Shown: positions 1 to 7,088, counted from the stretch's first letter. The stretch: 33,653 bases of DNA from Bradyrhizobium jicamae (GCF_001440395.1 NZ_LLXZ01000013.1:1-33653); one strand, 5' to 3'. Notes: a model not told the origin generated them from the sequence alone. Made by a program: numbers and translations.

Positions 1-1
1 G

Positions 2-343
2 GCGCCGAGCGCCGAGGGCGCGCCGGCAACGGAAGCGCGTCAGGACCGTCCGCAGCGCGAGCGCTTCGAAGGCAAGGGCCGCGATCGCGAGGACCGCCGC
101 GACAAGTTCGATCGCAACAAGGGCGAGCGCAAGGGCGGCCGCGACAAGGACCGCGAGCGCGGCGGCCGTGATTTCGGCGGACGCGACAAGGGCGGCCGCG
201 ACAAGCGCGAGTCCGGCCCCTCGCACCGTCAATGGGCGACCAGCGCGAACCCGCGCGAACGCGACCGCGCGGCCGATCCGAATTCGCCGTTCGCCAAGCT
301 GGCAGCGCTGAAGGAACAGCTCGCCGGTAACCGGAAAGAGTAG
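2..343 (+). CDS. Helicase-related protein, C-terminal tail (5' truncated)
   Basis: An open frame enters from the left edge and stops at TAG 341-343. The 113 visible residues are low-complexity, made of Arg/Asp/Gly/Lys-rich repeats (GGRDK, RDRE and similar), and end in a more ordered segment (SPFAKLAALKEQLAGNRKE). Basic RGD/RDK-rich tails of this kind are typical of the C-terminal extension of the large helicase encoded just upstream of the S4 protein, fdxA and carD in Bradyrhizobium and relatives. No helicase motif lies inside the window, so the name rests on tail composition and gene order. The tail probably binds nucleic acid non-specifically. The next gene starts 77 nt downstream on the same strand. 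Confidence 0.6.
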   Translation, partial: APSAEGAPATEARQDRPQRERFEGKGRDREDRRDKFDRNKGERKGGRDKDRERGGRDFGGRDKGGRDKRESGPSHRQWATSANPRERDRAADPNSPFAKLAALKEQLAGNRKE

Positions 344-420
344 GCCTAGCGTTTCAAGCGAAGTGGGTACCGGTTCGCGTCAAGAAAACGCGTCAGAAAA
401 ATTAGACTACGGGCAGGTCG

Positions 421-690
421 TTGGAGCGGCAGCGTCTCGACAAATGGCTATGGCACGCGCGGGTGGTGAAGGCCCGCACCTCCGCTGCCGCCCTCGTCGA
501 GGCCGGTCACGTCCGCGTCAACGGCGTGCGCGAAAAATCGCCGGGCCATTCGGTGAAGGTCGGCGACGTGGTCACGATCGCGCTCGATCACGGCGTGCGC
601 GTCCTGAAAGTGGTGGGATTTTCCGAGCGGCGCGGCGACGCCACGGCCGCGCGCGTGCTCTATGATGAATTGCACAGTGGCAAGCAGTAA
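421..690 (+). CDS. S4-domain RNA-binding protein (Hsp15/HslR-like)
   Basis: An 89-residue protein made almost entirely of an S4 fold. The N-terminal RLDKWLWHARVVKAR segment and the following VEAGHVRVNG turn are the hallmark of Hsp15-like S4 proteins, which bind structured RNA; E. coli Hsp15 rescues stalled 50S subunits carrying nascent chains. The start must be TTG at 421, because an in-frame TAG sits at 403-405 and no other start codon lies between. A weak purine-rich GGGCAGG precedes it. It lies between the helicase gene and fdxA, probably co-transcribed with the helicase. Family assignment is secure; the exact ribosomal role is inferred by homology. Confidence 0.88.
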   Translation: MERQRLDKWLWHARVVKARTSAAALVEAGHVRVNGVREKSPGHSVKVGDVVTIALDHGVRVLKVVGFSERRGDATAARVLYDELHSGKQ

Positions 691-814
691 CTATCTGCAA
701 AAGGCTTGCAGGGATGCCTGAAATTGGGCCGCCAGAGGCTCGCTGCTTCCCTTGCGGCAGCGCACCGCATGCGCTACGCAAACCCCGGAAATCTGATCCG
801 TTTCGGAGCGTTGG

Positions 815-1153
815 ATGACTTACGTCGTCACAGAAGCCTGCATCAAGTGCAAATATACCGACTGCGTTGAGGTCTGCCCCGTCGATTGCTTCTACGAGGG
901 CGAGAACATGCTGGTCATCCATCCCGACGAATGCATCGACTGTGGCGTCTGCGAACCCGAGTGCCCCGCCGACGCCATCAAGCCCGACACCGAGCCCGGC
1001 CTGGAGAAGTGGCTCGAGGTCAACACCGAGTACGCCAAGAGCTGGCCCAACATCACGCAGAAGAAAGAAGCTCCGCCCGACGCGAAAGAAATGGAGGGTG
1101 TGGAGGGCAAGTTCGAGAAATATTTTTCCAAGGAGCCCGGCTCTGGCGATTAA
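815..1153 (+). CDS. fdxA: 7Fe ferredoxin FdxA ([3Fe-4S][4Fe-4S])
   Basis: A 112-residue ferredoxin with the Azotobacter FdI-type cysteine layout. C9, C17 and C50 fit the [3Fe-4S] ligands, and C21, C40, C43 and C46 fit the [4Fe-4S] ligands. C12 and C25 match the two extra cysteines of FdI. The C-terminal 55 residues form the usual FdxA extension ([18 protein letters not shown]). It is a cytosolic low-potential electron carrier whose partner is not visible here. The ATG at 815 is the natural start because the Fe-S fold begins at residue 2 ([11 protein letters not shown]). Placement between an S4 protein and carD is the conserved Bradyrhizobiaceae order. No clear terminator follows it. Confidence 0.96.
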   Translation: MTYVVTEACIKCKYTDCVEVCPVDCFYEGENMLVIHPDECIDCGVCEPECPADAIKPDTEPGLEKWLEVNTEYAKSWPNITQKKEAPPDAKEMEGVEGKFEKYFSKEPGSGD

Positions 1154-1289
1154 AGCCTGTGGATAAGTTAAGGACTCATTGGGCCTGATTCGGACCCAAT
1201 CTGTGCCGGACGCGCTTGTTTGATTTAACCCTGTTCGCGGACTTATGGCGGGAACGGACCCATAACGGCCCGGAACTCGGCGTAAATCA

Positions 1290-1326
1290 TTGATTTTTGC
1301 GGAAAATGTGCTATATTGGGCACATT
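1290..1326 (+). promoter_or_regulatory. Probable carD promoter with a dyad over the -10
   Basis: TTGATT (1290-1295) and TATATT (1312-1317) are separated by 16 nt, a good sigma-70-like promoter. A perfect 7-bp inverted repeat, AATGTGC (1305-1311) and GCACATT (1320-1326), encloses the -10 hexamer, so a dimeric regulator bound here would block RNA polymerase. The GTG of carD lies about 90 nt downstream. A ten-codon ATG-initiated reading frame (1344-1376) sits in that leader. Bases are seen directly; promoter and operator roles are inferred. Confidence 0.5.
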
Positions 1327-1415
1327 ATAAGCCGATCCTGGCCATGCGTATCCTGTGGCCCCGGTGGGTTCCGTAAAAACATCGAACAGGGGCGTGGCAG
1401 TTCCGCGCGCAGGCT

Positions 1416-2357
1416 GTGTCACAGAAAACGCGTAAAAAGAGTGCTTCCAAGAACGTTAAAAAAGCCGCTCCGGCCAGCCGCAGCGCAACCAAGGGCCGTG
1501 CCAAGGCGTCCGTGAAGGATGCCAAGAAGGTTGCGGCCACAAAGTCCTCAAAGAAAAGAAGCGCGATGCCAGAAAAGACTGCCAAGACCGCCGCGAAAGC
1601 GACGTCGAAGACCAATGCCGCGAAAGTTGCTGCCAAGGCTCCCTCAAAGACCGCTGTGAAGGCCGCGCCTCCGAAGGCCGCCGTTGCGCCGAAGGCTCCC
1701 GCCCACAAGCCGGCCGCTGCGGCCGCGCCGCGCGTCGAGGAACCGAAGAAGGTCGTGACCCAGCGTCAGGGCTTCAAGGCCAATGAATTCGTGGTCTATC
1801 CGGCTCACGGCGTCGGGCAGATCCTGGCCATCGAGGAGCAGGAGATCGCGGGCGCCAAGCTCGAGCTGTTCGTGATCAATTTCATGAAGGACAAGATGAC
1901 GCTCCGCGTGCCGACCGCCAAGGTCGCCAATGTCGGCATGCGCAAGCTGTCCGAGCCGGCGCTGGTCAAGAAGGCGCTGGAGACGCTCAAGGGCCGCGCG
2001 CGCGTCAAGCGCACCATGTGGTCCCGTCGGGCGCAGGAATACGAAGCGAAGATCAATTCGGGCGACATCGTCGCGATCGCCGAAGTGGTCCGCGACCTCT
2101 ATCGTTCGGAATCGCAGCCCGAGCAGTCCTACTCTGAACGCCAGCTCTATGAAGCGGCGCTCGACCGCCTGTCGCGCGAAATCGCCGTCGTGCAGCATTC
2201 GACCGAGACCGAAGCGGTCAAGGAAATCGAAAGCCAGCTCGCCAAGAGCCCGCGCCGTGGTGCCAAGGCTGAAGCTGCGGAAGCGGACGGCGAGGCCGAC
2301 GAGGCCGATGTCGACGCCGATGGCGACGATGCTGCGGTGGCGGACGAAGCCGCCTGA
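1416..2357 (+). CDS. carD: CarD-family transcription regulator with H1-like N-tail and acidic C-tail
   Basis: A 313-residue protein in three parts. Residues 1-115 are Lys/Ala/Pro-rich and disordered-looking (KKAAPAS, AAKATSK, AAPPKAA), resembling histone H1 or Hc1 tails. Residues about 119-275 are the CarD/CdnL domain, starting at GFKANEFVVYPAHGVGQI with the RNA-polymerase-interacting Tudor-like fold followed by an all-helical DNA-contact domain. Residues about 280-313 are acidic (GEADEADVDADGDD). CarD proteins bind the RNA polymerase beta subunit and stabilise open promoter complexes. The start is GTG at 1416: the frame is closed by TAA at 1374-1376 and has no other start codon in between. 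An ATG at 1566 is a weaker alternative. A strong terminator follows at 2381. Confidence 0.92.
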   Translation: MSQKTRKKSASKNVKKAAPASRSATKGRAKASVKDAKKVAATKSSKKRSAMPEKTAKTAAKATSKTNAAKVAAKAPSKTAVKAAPPKAAVAPKAPAHKPAAAAAPRVEEPKKVVTQRQGFKANEFVVYPAHGVGQILAIEEQEIAGAKLELFVINFMKDKMTLRVPTAKVANVGMRKLSEPALVKKALETLKGRARVKRTMWSRRAQEYEAKINSGDIVAIAEVVRDLYRSESQPEQSYSERQLYEAALDRLSREIAVVQHSTETEAVKEIESQLAKSPRRGAKAEAAEADGEADEADVDADGDDAAVADEAA

Positions 2358-2380
2358 AAGAATCCCGAGGACTGAAACGA

Positions 2381-2410
2381 AAAGCCCGGTCGCAAGACCG
2401 GGCTTTTTGT
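2381..2410 (+). terminator. Intrinsic terminator of carD
   Basis: A perfect 11-bp stem, AAAGCCCGGTC (2381-2391) and GACCGGGCTTT (2396-2406), is closed by a GNRA-type GCAA loop and runs into TTTTT (2404-2408). It begins 24 nt after the carD stop. Confidence 0.93.
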
Positions 2411-2591
2411 TTGGTGCTTGCTGTTGGTGCTTGCGCGAACGGAAGATCTCCGCACGGGCCGTCGCAGCAACGACGCGACGGTTCCGGTTCCATCCCTTGG
2501 CGCGGAAACGGCCAGTTTTCGACCTCTTGTGACCCGAATCGCGGGAGATTGTCCCGAGCACTACTTCCAGATTTACCGCAAGGGGGATTCG

Positions 2592-2969
2592 ATGAAAGGG
2601 CAGGTACAGTCCATCTTCTGCGCCGTTCTCATCGCGGCTTTCCTGGCCACGCTTGTTCCATTGAGCGCACCGGCCGCGCAGGTCAGGCAGTGCAGCGCCG
2701 CCGTGCCCAAATCGGCGAAAGGGCATTGGTCCTGGCGCATGATCGACGGCCGCAAATGCTGGTACTCCGGCAAGGCCGTGATCCCGCGGTCAGCCTTGCG
2801 CTGGCCCGCAGTGGCACCGGCGCAAGCCAAAGCCCCGGCGGCGGCAGCCGTCACCACCGTCAGCGTGGCCCCGGTGAAGCGCAGCGATCCCATGGAGGCG
2901 CAGGCGCAGATGACTGACGATGCCGATAGTTTCGAATCGCGTTGGCAGTTGCGCGTCGTTTCCAGGTAG
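2592..2969 (+). CDS. Small secreted protein with HWSWR...GRKCWY motif
   Basis: A 125-residue protein with a clear Sec signal peptide (basic MKGQ start, hydrophobic core at residues 8-26, cleavage near APAAQ at 26-30). The mature part carries two cysteines, one in the compact motif HWSWRMIDGRKCWY (residues 45-58). I recognise this motif from many short exported Bradyrhizobium proteins, but it has no assigned biochemical role. An Ala/Pro-rich stretch follows. The ATG at 2592 is preferred over longer in-frame starts because AGGGGG (2581-2586) precedes it and the signal peptide begins there. It has its own transcription unit after the carD terminator. Function unknown. Confidence 0.75.
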   Translation: MKGQVQSIFCAVLIAAFLATLVPLSAPAAQVRQCSAAVPKSAKGHWSWRMIDGRKCWYSGKAVIPRSALRWPAVAPAQAKAPAAAAVTTVSVAPVKRSDPMEAQAQMTDDADSFESRWQLRVVSR

Positions 2970-3115
2970 GCCGGACCGGCACCGTGGCGCAAGAACCGTC
3001 GCGGCGACATGAGTGAGCGTTGTTGCCGGCGTTGAGTGCCGGGACGTCGCGCCGGAAGGCTCGCTGCGGGCTGCGGCCGGATGTTCCCCGAACTGGAACT
3101 TTCCGGGGGCTGACG

Positions 3116-3140
3116 GGAACTTTTGACAGGCGATTGCGTT
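3116..3140 (+). promoter_or_regulatory. Sigma-EcfG (general stress) promoter
   Basis: GGAAC (3116-3120), 16 nt, then CGTT (3137-3140) matches the alphaproteobacterial EcfG consensus GGAAC-N16/17-CGTT exactly. Transcription would begin about 3146-3148, at or beside the ATG of the next small gene. The bases are seen; use by EcfG is inferred. Confidence 0.7.
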
Positions 3141-3147
3141 GATATGC

Positions 3148-3336
3148 ATGACCTATGAAAACCGAGCGACACCCCCGCGCTCTCGCGAGGAGCGGGCAGC
3201 GTTGATGGAAAAGCGCCGTGAGGACGCCGAAAAGGCACTCGACGAGCGCCGGAAGGCTGACGATGCCTTCCGGGCCAATTTCGAGCGGCTCAAGGCGGAG
3301 CGTCTCGCCCGCGAGGCGGCTGCAAGCAATTCATGA
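3148..3336 (+). CDS. Small highly charged helical protein, probably stress-induced
   Basis: A 62-residue protein from ATG 3148, very rich in Arg, Glu, Lys and Ala (EERAALMEKRREDAEKALDE), predicted to be one long amphipathic helix or coiled coil. It has no signal peptide, no cysteine and no recognised domain. If the EcfG promoter just upstream is used, the mRNA would be essentially leaderless from ATG 3148. Otherwise translation could begin at the in-frame ATG 3205, which has GAGGAG at 3187-3192 and would give 43 residues. An in-frame TTG at 3139 is unlikely because it lies inside the promoter. Similar short charged proteins recur in Bradyrhizobium. Function unknown. Confidence 0.65.
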   Translation: MTYENRATPPRSREERAALMEKRREDAEKALDERRKADDAFRANFERLKAERLAREAAASNS

Positions 3337-3360
3337 TGGAGTGATTGGCGGAATTGATTC

Positions 3361-3381
3361 AGCGGCGAATAACTCGCCGCT
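3361..3381 (+). terminator. Possible hairpin terminator after the small stress gene
   Basis: AGCGGCGA (3361-3368) pairs perfectly with TCGCCGCT (3374-3381) around a 5-nt loop, 25 nt after the stop at 3336. Only a weak T-rich tail follows, so termination may be inefficient. Confidence 0.45.
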
Positions 3382-3384
3382 GTT

Positions 3385-3510
3385 GTCATTGCGAGGAGCC
3401 AACGGGTCCGGCCTTCCGGCCGGCCCGATGATAGACTCCGCGACGAAGCAATTCATTTCTCCGCTCGGCGAGCTTGGAGGGATGGATTGCTTCGCTTCGC
3501 TTGCAATGAC
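3385..3510. repeat. Palindromic intergenic repeat, GTCATTGC family, long variant
   Basis: A 126-bp element bounded by GTCATTGCGAGGAG on the left and GCTTGCAATGAC on the right, which are inverted termini. Internally it carries GCGACGAAGCAATTCA and GGATTGCTTCGCTTCGC. A GC-rich insert with its own CCGGCCTTCCGGCCGG palindrome separates the left terminus from the GACGAAGCAA block. A shorter copy lies at 18068-18151. It fills the gap between the small gene and the 3' end of the M48 protease gene. Confidence 0.85.
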
Positions 3511-3524
3511 GGCTGTGGCCGCTG

Positions 3525-5030
3525 TCAATCCACCACGATCTTGACACGATCCCTGGGCTTGACCTGCGCGTGCTGGTCGAGGCCGTTGAGGATGCGGAAG
3601 CGCTCGGCCGGGCGGTCGACGCCGGACATGCGGTGGGAGAGCGATTCCACGGTGTCGCCGGGCTGTGCGGTAATGACCTTGATGCGCAGCGGGCGCGCGG
3701 CCTGGATTTCTTCCATCGTCAGGCGGCGGAAGGAGTTGACGGTCTCGCGCGCATTGCGCTCGCTTTCGGTGTTGCGCTGCTTGGCGGCAAAGATGAAGCG
3801 GTAGACGTCGCTGCCGTAGCGCAGTGCAAATACCTTGAACTGCCACTGATCGCCGTTGGCGTTCGCCGCGGCGACCGGGAAGCCGTTGATCATGAGGTCT
3901 TCGGACGAGCCCTTGTCAACGCCTTCCATCCAGCCGGAATTGAGGTAGTCGGAAAGCGACTGTTCGGCCGGCACGCGCACCACGTCGAAGCGCATCGCCT
4001 GCGTGCCGCCATCGCGCACGCCGATCACGGCCTGCGCGGTGTTGTCCAGCGTGAACGTCTCGGGCGCCTGGAACGTGAAGCCGAGTTTGGGGTGAAGGAA
4101 GCGGCGGCCACGCACAAAGCCTTCGCTGGGATCTTCGCCATAGACGATGTTGTCGATCGCGGCGAGATAGGTCTCGCGGTCGCGCTCGCCGCTCTGCGGC
4201 GAGGTATATTGCCGGGCGCTCGCCTGCGCGTTCTGCACGCGCTCGGGGGTCGCCGGGTGCGAGGACAGGAAATCCTGTGCCCGCGGATCGAGCGAGGTCT
4301 TGCCGGCCTTCAGCGCCGCGTTGCGCTCCATCGCGGCAAGGAACCGCGAGGCGCCATAGGGATCGAAACGGGCCTTGGCCGAAATGCCGACGCCGATGCC
4401 GTCGGCCTCGAATTCCTGCTGCCGCGAGAAGCTCGCCATCGTCAGTTTTGTCTTGGCCAGCGCCAGTGCCGTTAAATCCGGGTCGTTGCTCATGTCGGTG
4501 ACGACGCGGGTCACCACCGCCGCCTGCCGTGCCTGGTCTTCCCGGATCGAGGCGTGCTTTGCGATGACATGCGCCATTTCGTGGCTCAGCACCGACGACA
4601 GTTCCGACGTGTCGCTGGCGAGCGCGACCAGGCCGCGTGTCACATACAACTGGCCGGTCGGCAGCGCGAAGGCGTTCACCGCGCCGGAATTGAGGATGGT
4701 CACCCGATAGGCCTGGTCGGGGCGGTCGGAGGCCGCAACCAGCCGGTCGACCGTCTTGCCGATCAGCGTCGCTAATCTCGGATCGTCATAGGCGCCGCCA
4801 TAGGAGGCCAGAATGCGCTCATGCTCGCGCTCGCTCGCCGGCGTCTGTGCGACGACGCGACTCGGCTTCGGCTGGGGAATCACCGGCGCGGCGGTCTCGA
4901 GTTTTCCCAGATTTCCACAGGAGGAAAGCGTCAGCGCGGCGCACAGCAGCGCCGGCGCAGCCAGCAGGCGGCAGCCCGTGTTTCCTCCGGCCCGTTGTGC
5001 ACGATGCGTCAAATCAGCCACTAAGATCAC
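3525..5030 (-). CDS. M48-family zinc metalloprotease lipoprotein with C-terminal LysM
   Basis: A 501-residue protein. Residues 25-38 form a lipoprotein signal ending in the lipobox LSSC (Cys38), so it should be anchored in the envelope facing the periplasm. The M48 catalytic domain shows HEMAH at 150-154 and the downstream EFEAD (206-210) supplying the third zinc ligand. Residues about 320-430 form a conserved all-beta region of the M48 family. Residues about 448-501 look like a LysM domain (ITAQPGDTVESLS...ILNGL) that would bind peptidoglycan. Homologues such as BepA/LoiP act in outer-membrane protein quality control. It lies 80 nt downstream of the SNase-like gene on the same strand and may share its transcript. 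Confidence 0.93.
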   Translation of the reverse strand: MILVADLTHRAQRAGGNTGCRLLAAPALLCAALTLSSCGNLGKLETAAPVIPQPKPSRVVAQTPASEREHERILASYGGAYDDPRLATLIGKTVDRLVAASDRPDQAYRVTILNSGAVNAFALPTGQLYVTRGLVALASDTSELSSVLSHEMAHVIAKHASIREDQARQAAVVTRVVTDMSNDPDLTALALAKTKLTMASFSRQQEFEADGIGVGISAKARFDPYGASRFLAAMERNAALKAGKTSLDPRAQDFLSSHPATPERVQNAQASARQYTSPQSGERDRETYLAAIDNIVYGEDPSEGFVRGRRFLHPKLGFTFQAPETFTLDNTAQAVIGVRDGGTQAMRFDVVRVPAEQSLSDYLNSGWMEGVDKGSSEDLMINGFPVAAANANGDQWQFKVFALRYGSDVYRFIFAAKQRNTESERNARETVNSFRRLTMEEIQAARPLRIKVITAQPGDTVESLSHRMSGVDRPAERFRILNGLDQHAQVKPRDRVKIVVD

Positions 5031-5110
5031 GATCCAACTGGAACGCCGATCTCATCCCTTTTTCGCGTATGATCCAAATGAAAACCGGTGCCCAGTCTTC
5101 GGATCAAGCG

Positions 5111-5899
5111 CTATTTCCCGCCCAGCACCTCAATCTGCTCCACCCGGAGCATCTCAATCCGTGGCCCTCCCCGCGACGAGACAACGCCGCGGACACGAAT
5201 CCTTCGATTTTCGAGCGACTTAGGTCCAAGGCCGGCGTTCTCGAACGCCGGTATGATGCGCCTTGAAATAGTCGCAGCAAAGTCCTGTGTCCAGTTCCGC
5301 CCGAAGTTCAGGTAGGTAATCGCCCCCGCCTGCCGAACGGACAATACTCTGCCCTCGATCACCGTAAACTGCCCAATCGCGGCCAGAATATCGCCCGGAC
5401 TTTCCGTGTTTTTTATGGCCGCGGTTTGAGCCCAAACGCCCAATCTGGCCTGCCGCGCCCTCGTCTCGGCCGCAGCCAGTGCTGCAGCGCAATTTTTCTC
5501 GGATATATCGCTCGAAACCAGCGCTTCGCCGCGGCGAAGCAGCTCGCTTTGCACCGAATGTTCCGACCCGGCCACGAACACATAGGCGGCCTGGCGACCA
5601 TAGCGGTCCGGCGTGTCGTCCTCGCCATGCAGCGTCACGTCACGACCGCCGATGATGGCGGACAATGCGGCTCTGATTCGGGTCTGATCGGTTCCAGCTC
5701 GCTCGATGCCGGCGAGACGGATCTCGCGGCCGTCTTCGAGGCGAAAGCTGCGCGCATCGACGACAGTAGCGACGCGGCCTTCGCCCTGCGGCTCGAGCGC
5801 GCAATCGGCCGCCTCGGCGCGTCCGACCAAGGCCAGCGCGAGAAAGGATGCGGCATATGCCGGCAGCGCAGCGCTGCAACGCGATTGCTGACACATCAT
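5111..5899 (-). CDS. Exported SNase-fold (thermonuclease-like) protein
   Basis: A 262-residue protein with a Sec signal peptide (cleavage near GRAEAAD at 26-32). Residues about 42-150 show the staphylococcal nuclease fold: VATVVDARSFRLEDG, IRLAGIERAG, then DRYGRQAAYVFV and the C-terminal ARQARLGVWA. In active nucleases the second segment carries Asp and a catalytic Glu (…D-x-PE); here it reads IERAGT, so that acidic pair is not preserved, while the Arg of RYGR is. Catalysis is therefore doubtful. Residues 165-262 form an additional beta-rich domain of OB type. It is probably periplasmic. It is the upstream gene of a likely two-gene unit with the M48 protease. Confidence 0.83.
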   Translation of the reverse strand: MMCQQSRCSAALPAYAASFLALALVGRAEAADCALEPQGEGRVATVVDARSFRLEDGREIRLAGIERAGTDQTRIRAALSAIIGGRDVTLHGEDDTPDRYGRQAAYVFVAGSEHSVQSELLRRGEALVSSDISEKNCAAALAAAETRARQARLGVWAQTAAIKNTESPGDILAAIGQFTVIEGRVLSVRQAGAITYLNFGRNWTQDFAATISRRIIPAFENAGLGPKSLENRRIRVRGVVSSRGGPRIEMLRVEQIEVLGGK

Positions 5900-5985
5900 A
5901 ACGATAACGCTGCTCTTCCCACGTGTTCCTGTATGCTTGATCAGTAACTGGATTGCTACCTTAGATTGCTACGCCGGAGGAGACA

Positions 5986-6399
5986 ATGGAAGTCAACGGC
6001 ATTGCCCATATTTTCCTCACCGCCTCTAATTTCGAGCGCTCCCGCGAATTCTATCGAAAGCTGCTGCCGTTCCTCGGCCTGAAGCCGGTCATCGAGACCG
6101 AGACGACCTATTACTGCGTCGGCGGCCGCACCGCCGTCGGCATCAGCGCGCCGTCAGCGGAGCATGAGGGCGCCGCCTTCGAGCAGAAGCGCGTCGGCCT
6201 GCATCACCTCTGCTTCCGCGCCCGCGAGCGCGCCGATATCGATGAGCTGCACGGCTTTCTGCAGACGCTCGGCGTCAAGATCATCCGCGCCCCGCGCGAG
6301 GACCAATGGGCGCCGGGATATTATTCGATCCTGTTCGAGGACCCCGACGGGATCAGGCTCGAACTCAACCATGTGCCGGGGAAGGGGCTGTTGGCCTGA
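5986..6399 (+). CDS. VOC-family (glyoxalase/dioxygenase superfamily) protein
   Basis: A 137-residue single-module VOC protein built from two beta-alpha-beta-beta-beta halves. Candidate metal ligands are H8 (GIAHIF), H73 or H74 (VGLHHLCF) and E126 (GIRLELNH), the usual His/His/Glu pattern, so a metal-dependent lyase, isomerase or dioxygenase activity is likely. The substrate cannot be told from sequence. The start at 5986 follows a strong GGAGGAGA at 5975-5982. Just upstream, GATTGCTAC occurs twice (5950-5958 and 5963-5971), a possible regulator site. It stands alone, followed by a palindromic repeat. Confidence 0.88.
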   Translation: MEVNGIAHIFLTASNFERSREFYRKLLPFLGLKPVIETETTYYCVGGRTAVGISAPSAEHEGAAFEQKRVGLHHLCFRARERADIDELHGFLQTLGVKIIRAPREDQWAPGYYSILFEDPDGIRLELNHVPGKGLLA

Positions 6400-6414
6400 G
6401 GCGCATAGCATTTC

Positions 6415-6495
6415 GTGGGATGGGTAGAGCGTAGCGAAACCCATCATCTTTCCGCGCAAGATTTGATGGGTATCGCTACGCTCCACCCATCCTAC
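6415..6495. repeat. Palindromic repeat, GGATGGGT...ACCCATCC family, copy A
   Basis: A near-perfect 81-bp inverted repeat. The left arm GTGGGATGGGTAGAGCG plus TAGCGAAACCCATC is mirrored by GATGGGTATCGCTACG plus CTCCACCCATCCTAC. As RNA it would form a long hairpin between the convergent VOC and GNAT genes. Its right end supplies the stop codon of the GNAT gene. Related copies are at 7020-7082 and 12035-12120. Confidence 0.88.
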
Positions 6496-6956
6496 AAAGC
6501 TGCACGCCAAGGACGGCGTACTTCGAAGTAGGTCTTGCCCCCGCGATGAAAACCCGCGCCCTCATAGAAGCGCAGGGTGGTCTCCTGCTTCGAGCCCGTC
6601 GCCAACAGGGCTTTGTAGCAGTCGGCCTGCCAGGCAAGATCGAGCGCATGAGCAAGAACCCGTTGGCCGAGCCCCAGCCGACGGTAGTCGGCGTGAGTGA
6701 CGACATTCTCAATCACCGCATATGATCTGCCGCCTCGAGACAGGTTAGGCACGATCGCGAGCGTGCACGACGATACAAGCAGTTCCCCTGCTTGCGCCAC
6801 GATCACGGTCGTGAAGCCGGATGTGAGCAACGTCGACCAGACACGCTCAGCGGTAGCTGCCTCCAGTTGAGAATCGTGCGGATGAAGGTGTCGGTAAAGA
6901 TTCAACAGCTCGGGCAGATCATGTTCTGCCGCAGAGCGGACAATGGCTTCGGTCAT
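6492..6956 (-). CDS. GNAT-family N-acetyltransferase
   Basis: A 154-residue single GNAT domain. The acetyl-CoA pyrophosphate-binding motif A is visible as VVTHADYRRLGLGQRVL (residues about 85-101), preceded by the conserved beta-4 strand (YAVIENV). The C-terminal motif B region reads TLRFYEGAGFHRG. It transfers an acetyl group from acetyl-CoA to an amine on an unknown small molecule or protein. The TAG stop (6492-6494 on the plus strand) falls inside the terminal bases of the palindromic repeat, so the last codons abut the element. The protein still has normal family length, so no functional loss is implied. Confidence 0.9.
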   Translation of the reverse strand: MTEAIVRSAAEHDLPELLNLYRHLHPHDSQLEAATAERVWSTLLTSGFTTVIVAQAGELLVSSCTLAIVPNLSRGGRSYAVIENVVTHADYRRLGLGQRVLAHALDLAWQADCYKALLATGSKQETTLRFYEGAGFHRGGKTYFEVRRPWRAAL

Positions 6957-7019
6957 GTATTGATACCAGGGATCACTGCTTTGCAGGGATACTATCAGAA
7001 ATAGTTAGCGCGTTGCGCG

Positions 7020-7082
7020 CAATACCCATCATGCCTCCGCGCGAGGACTCGATGGGTTTCGTTGCGCTCTACCCATCCTGCG
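7020..7082. repeat. Palindromic repeat, GGATGGGT...ACCCATCC family, copy B (decayed left arm)
   Basis: This copy keeps TACCCATCATGCCTCCGCGC, then GATGGGTTTCGTTGCGCTC and TACCCATCCTGCG, matching the inner part and right arm of copy A. The outer left arm is missing or diverged. It lies between the divergent GNAT and cyclase genes. Confidence 0.75.
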
Positions 7083-7088
7083 GATCGG

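Noticed and set aside
1644..2726. 360-codon open frame on the minus strand
   Set aside because: It is antisense to carD and crosses the carD terminator. Its composition is Arg/Gly/Leu-rich shadow sequence without any motif.
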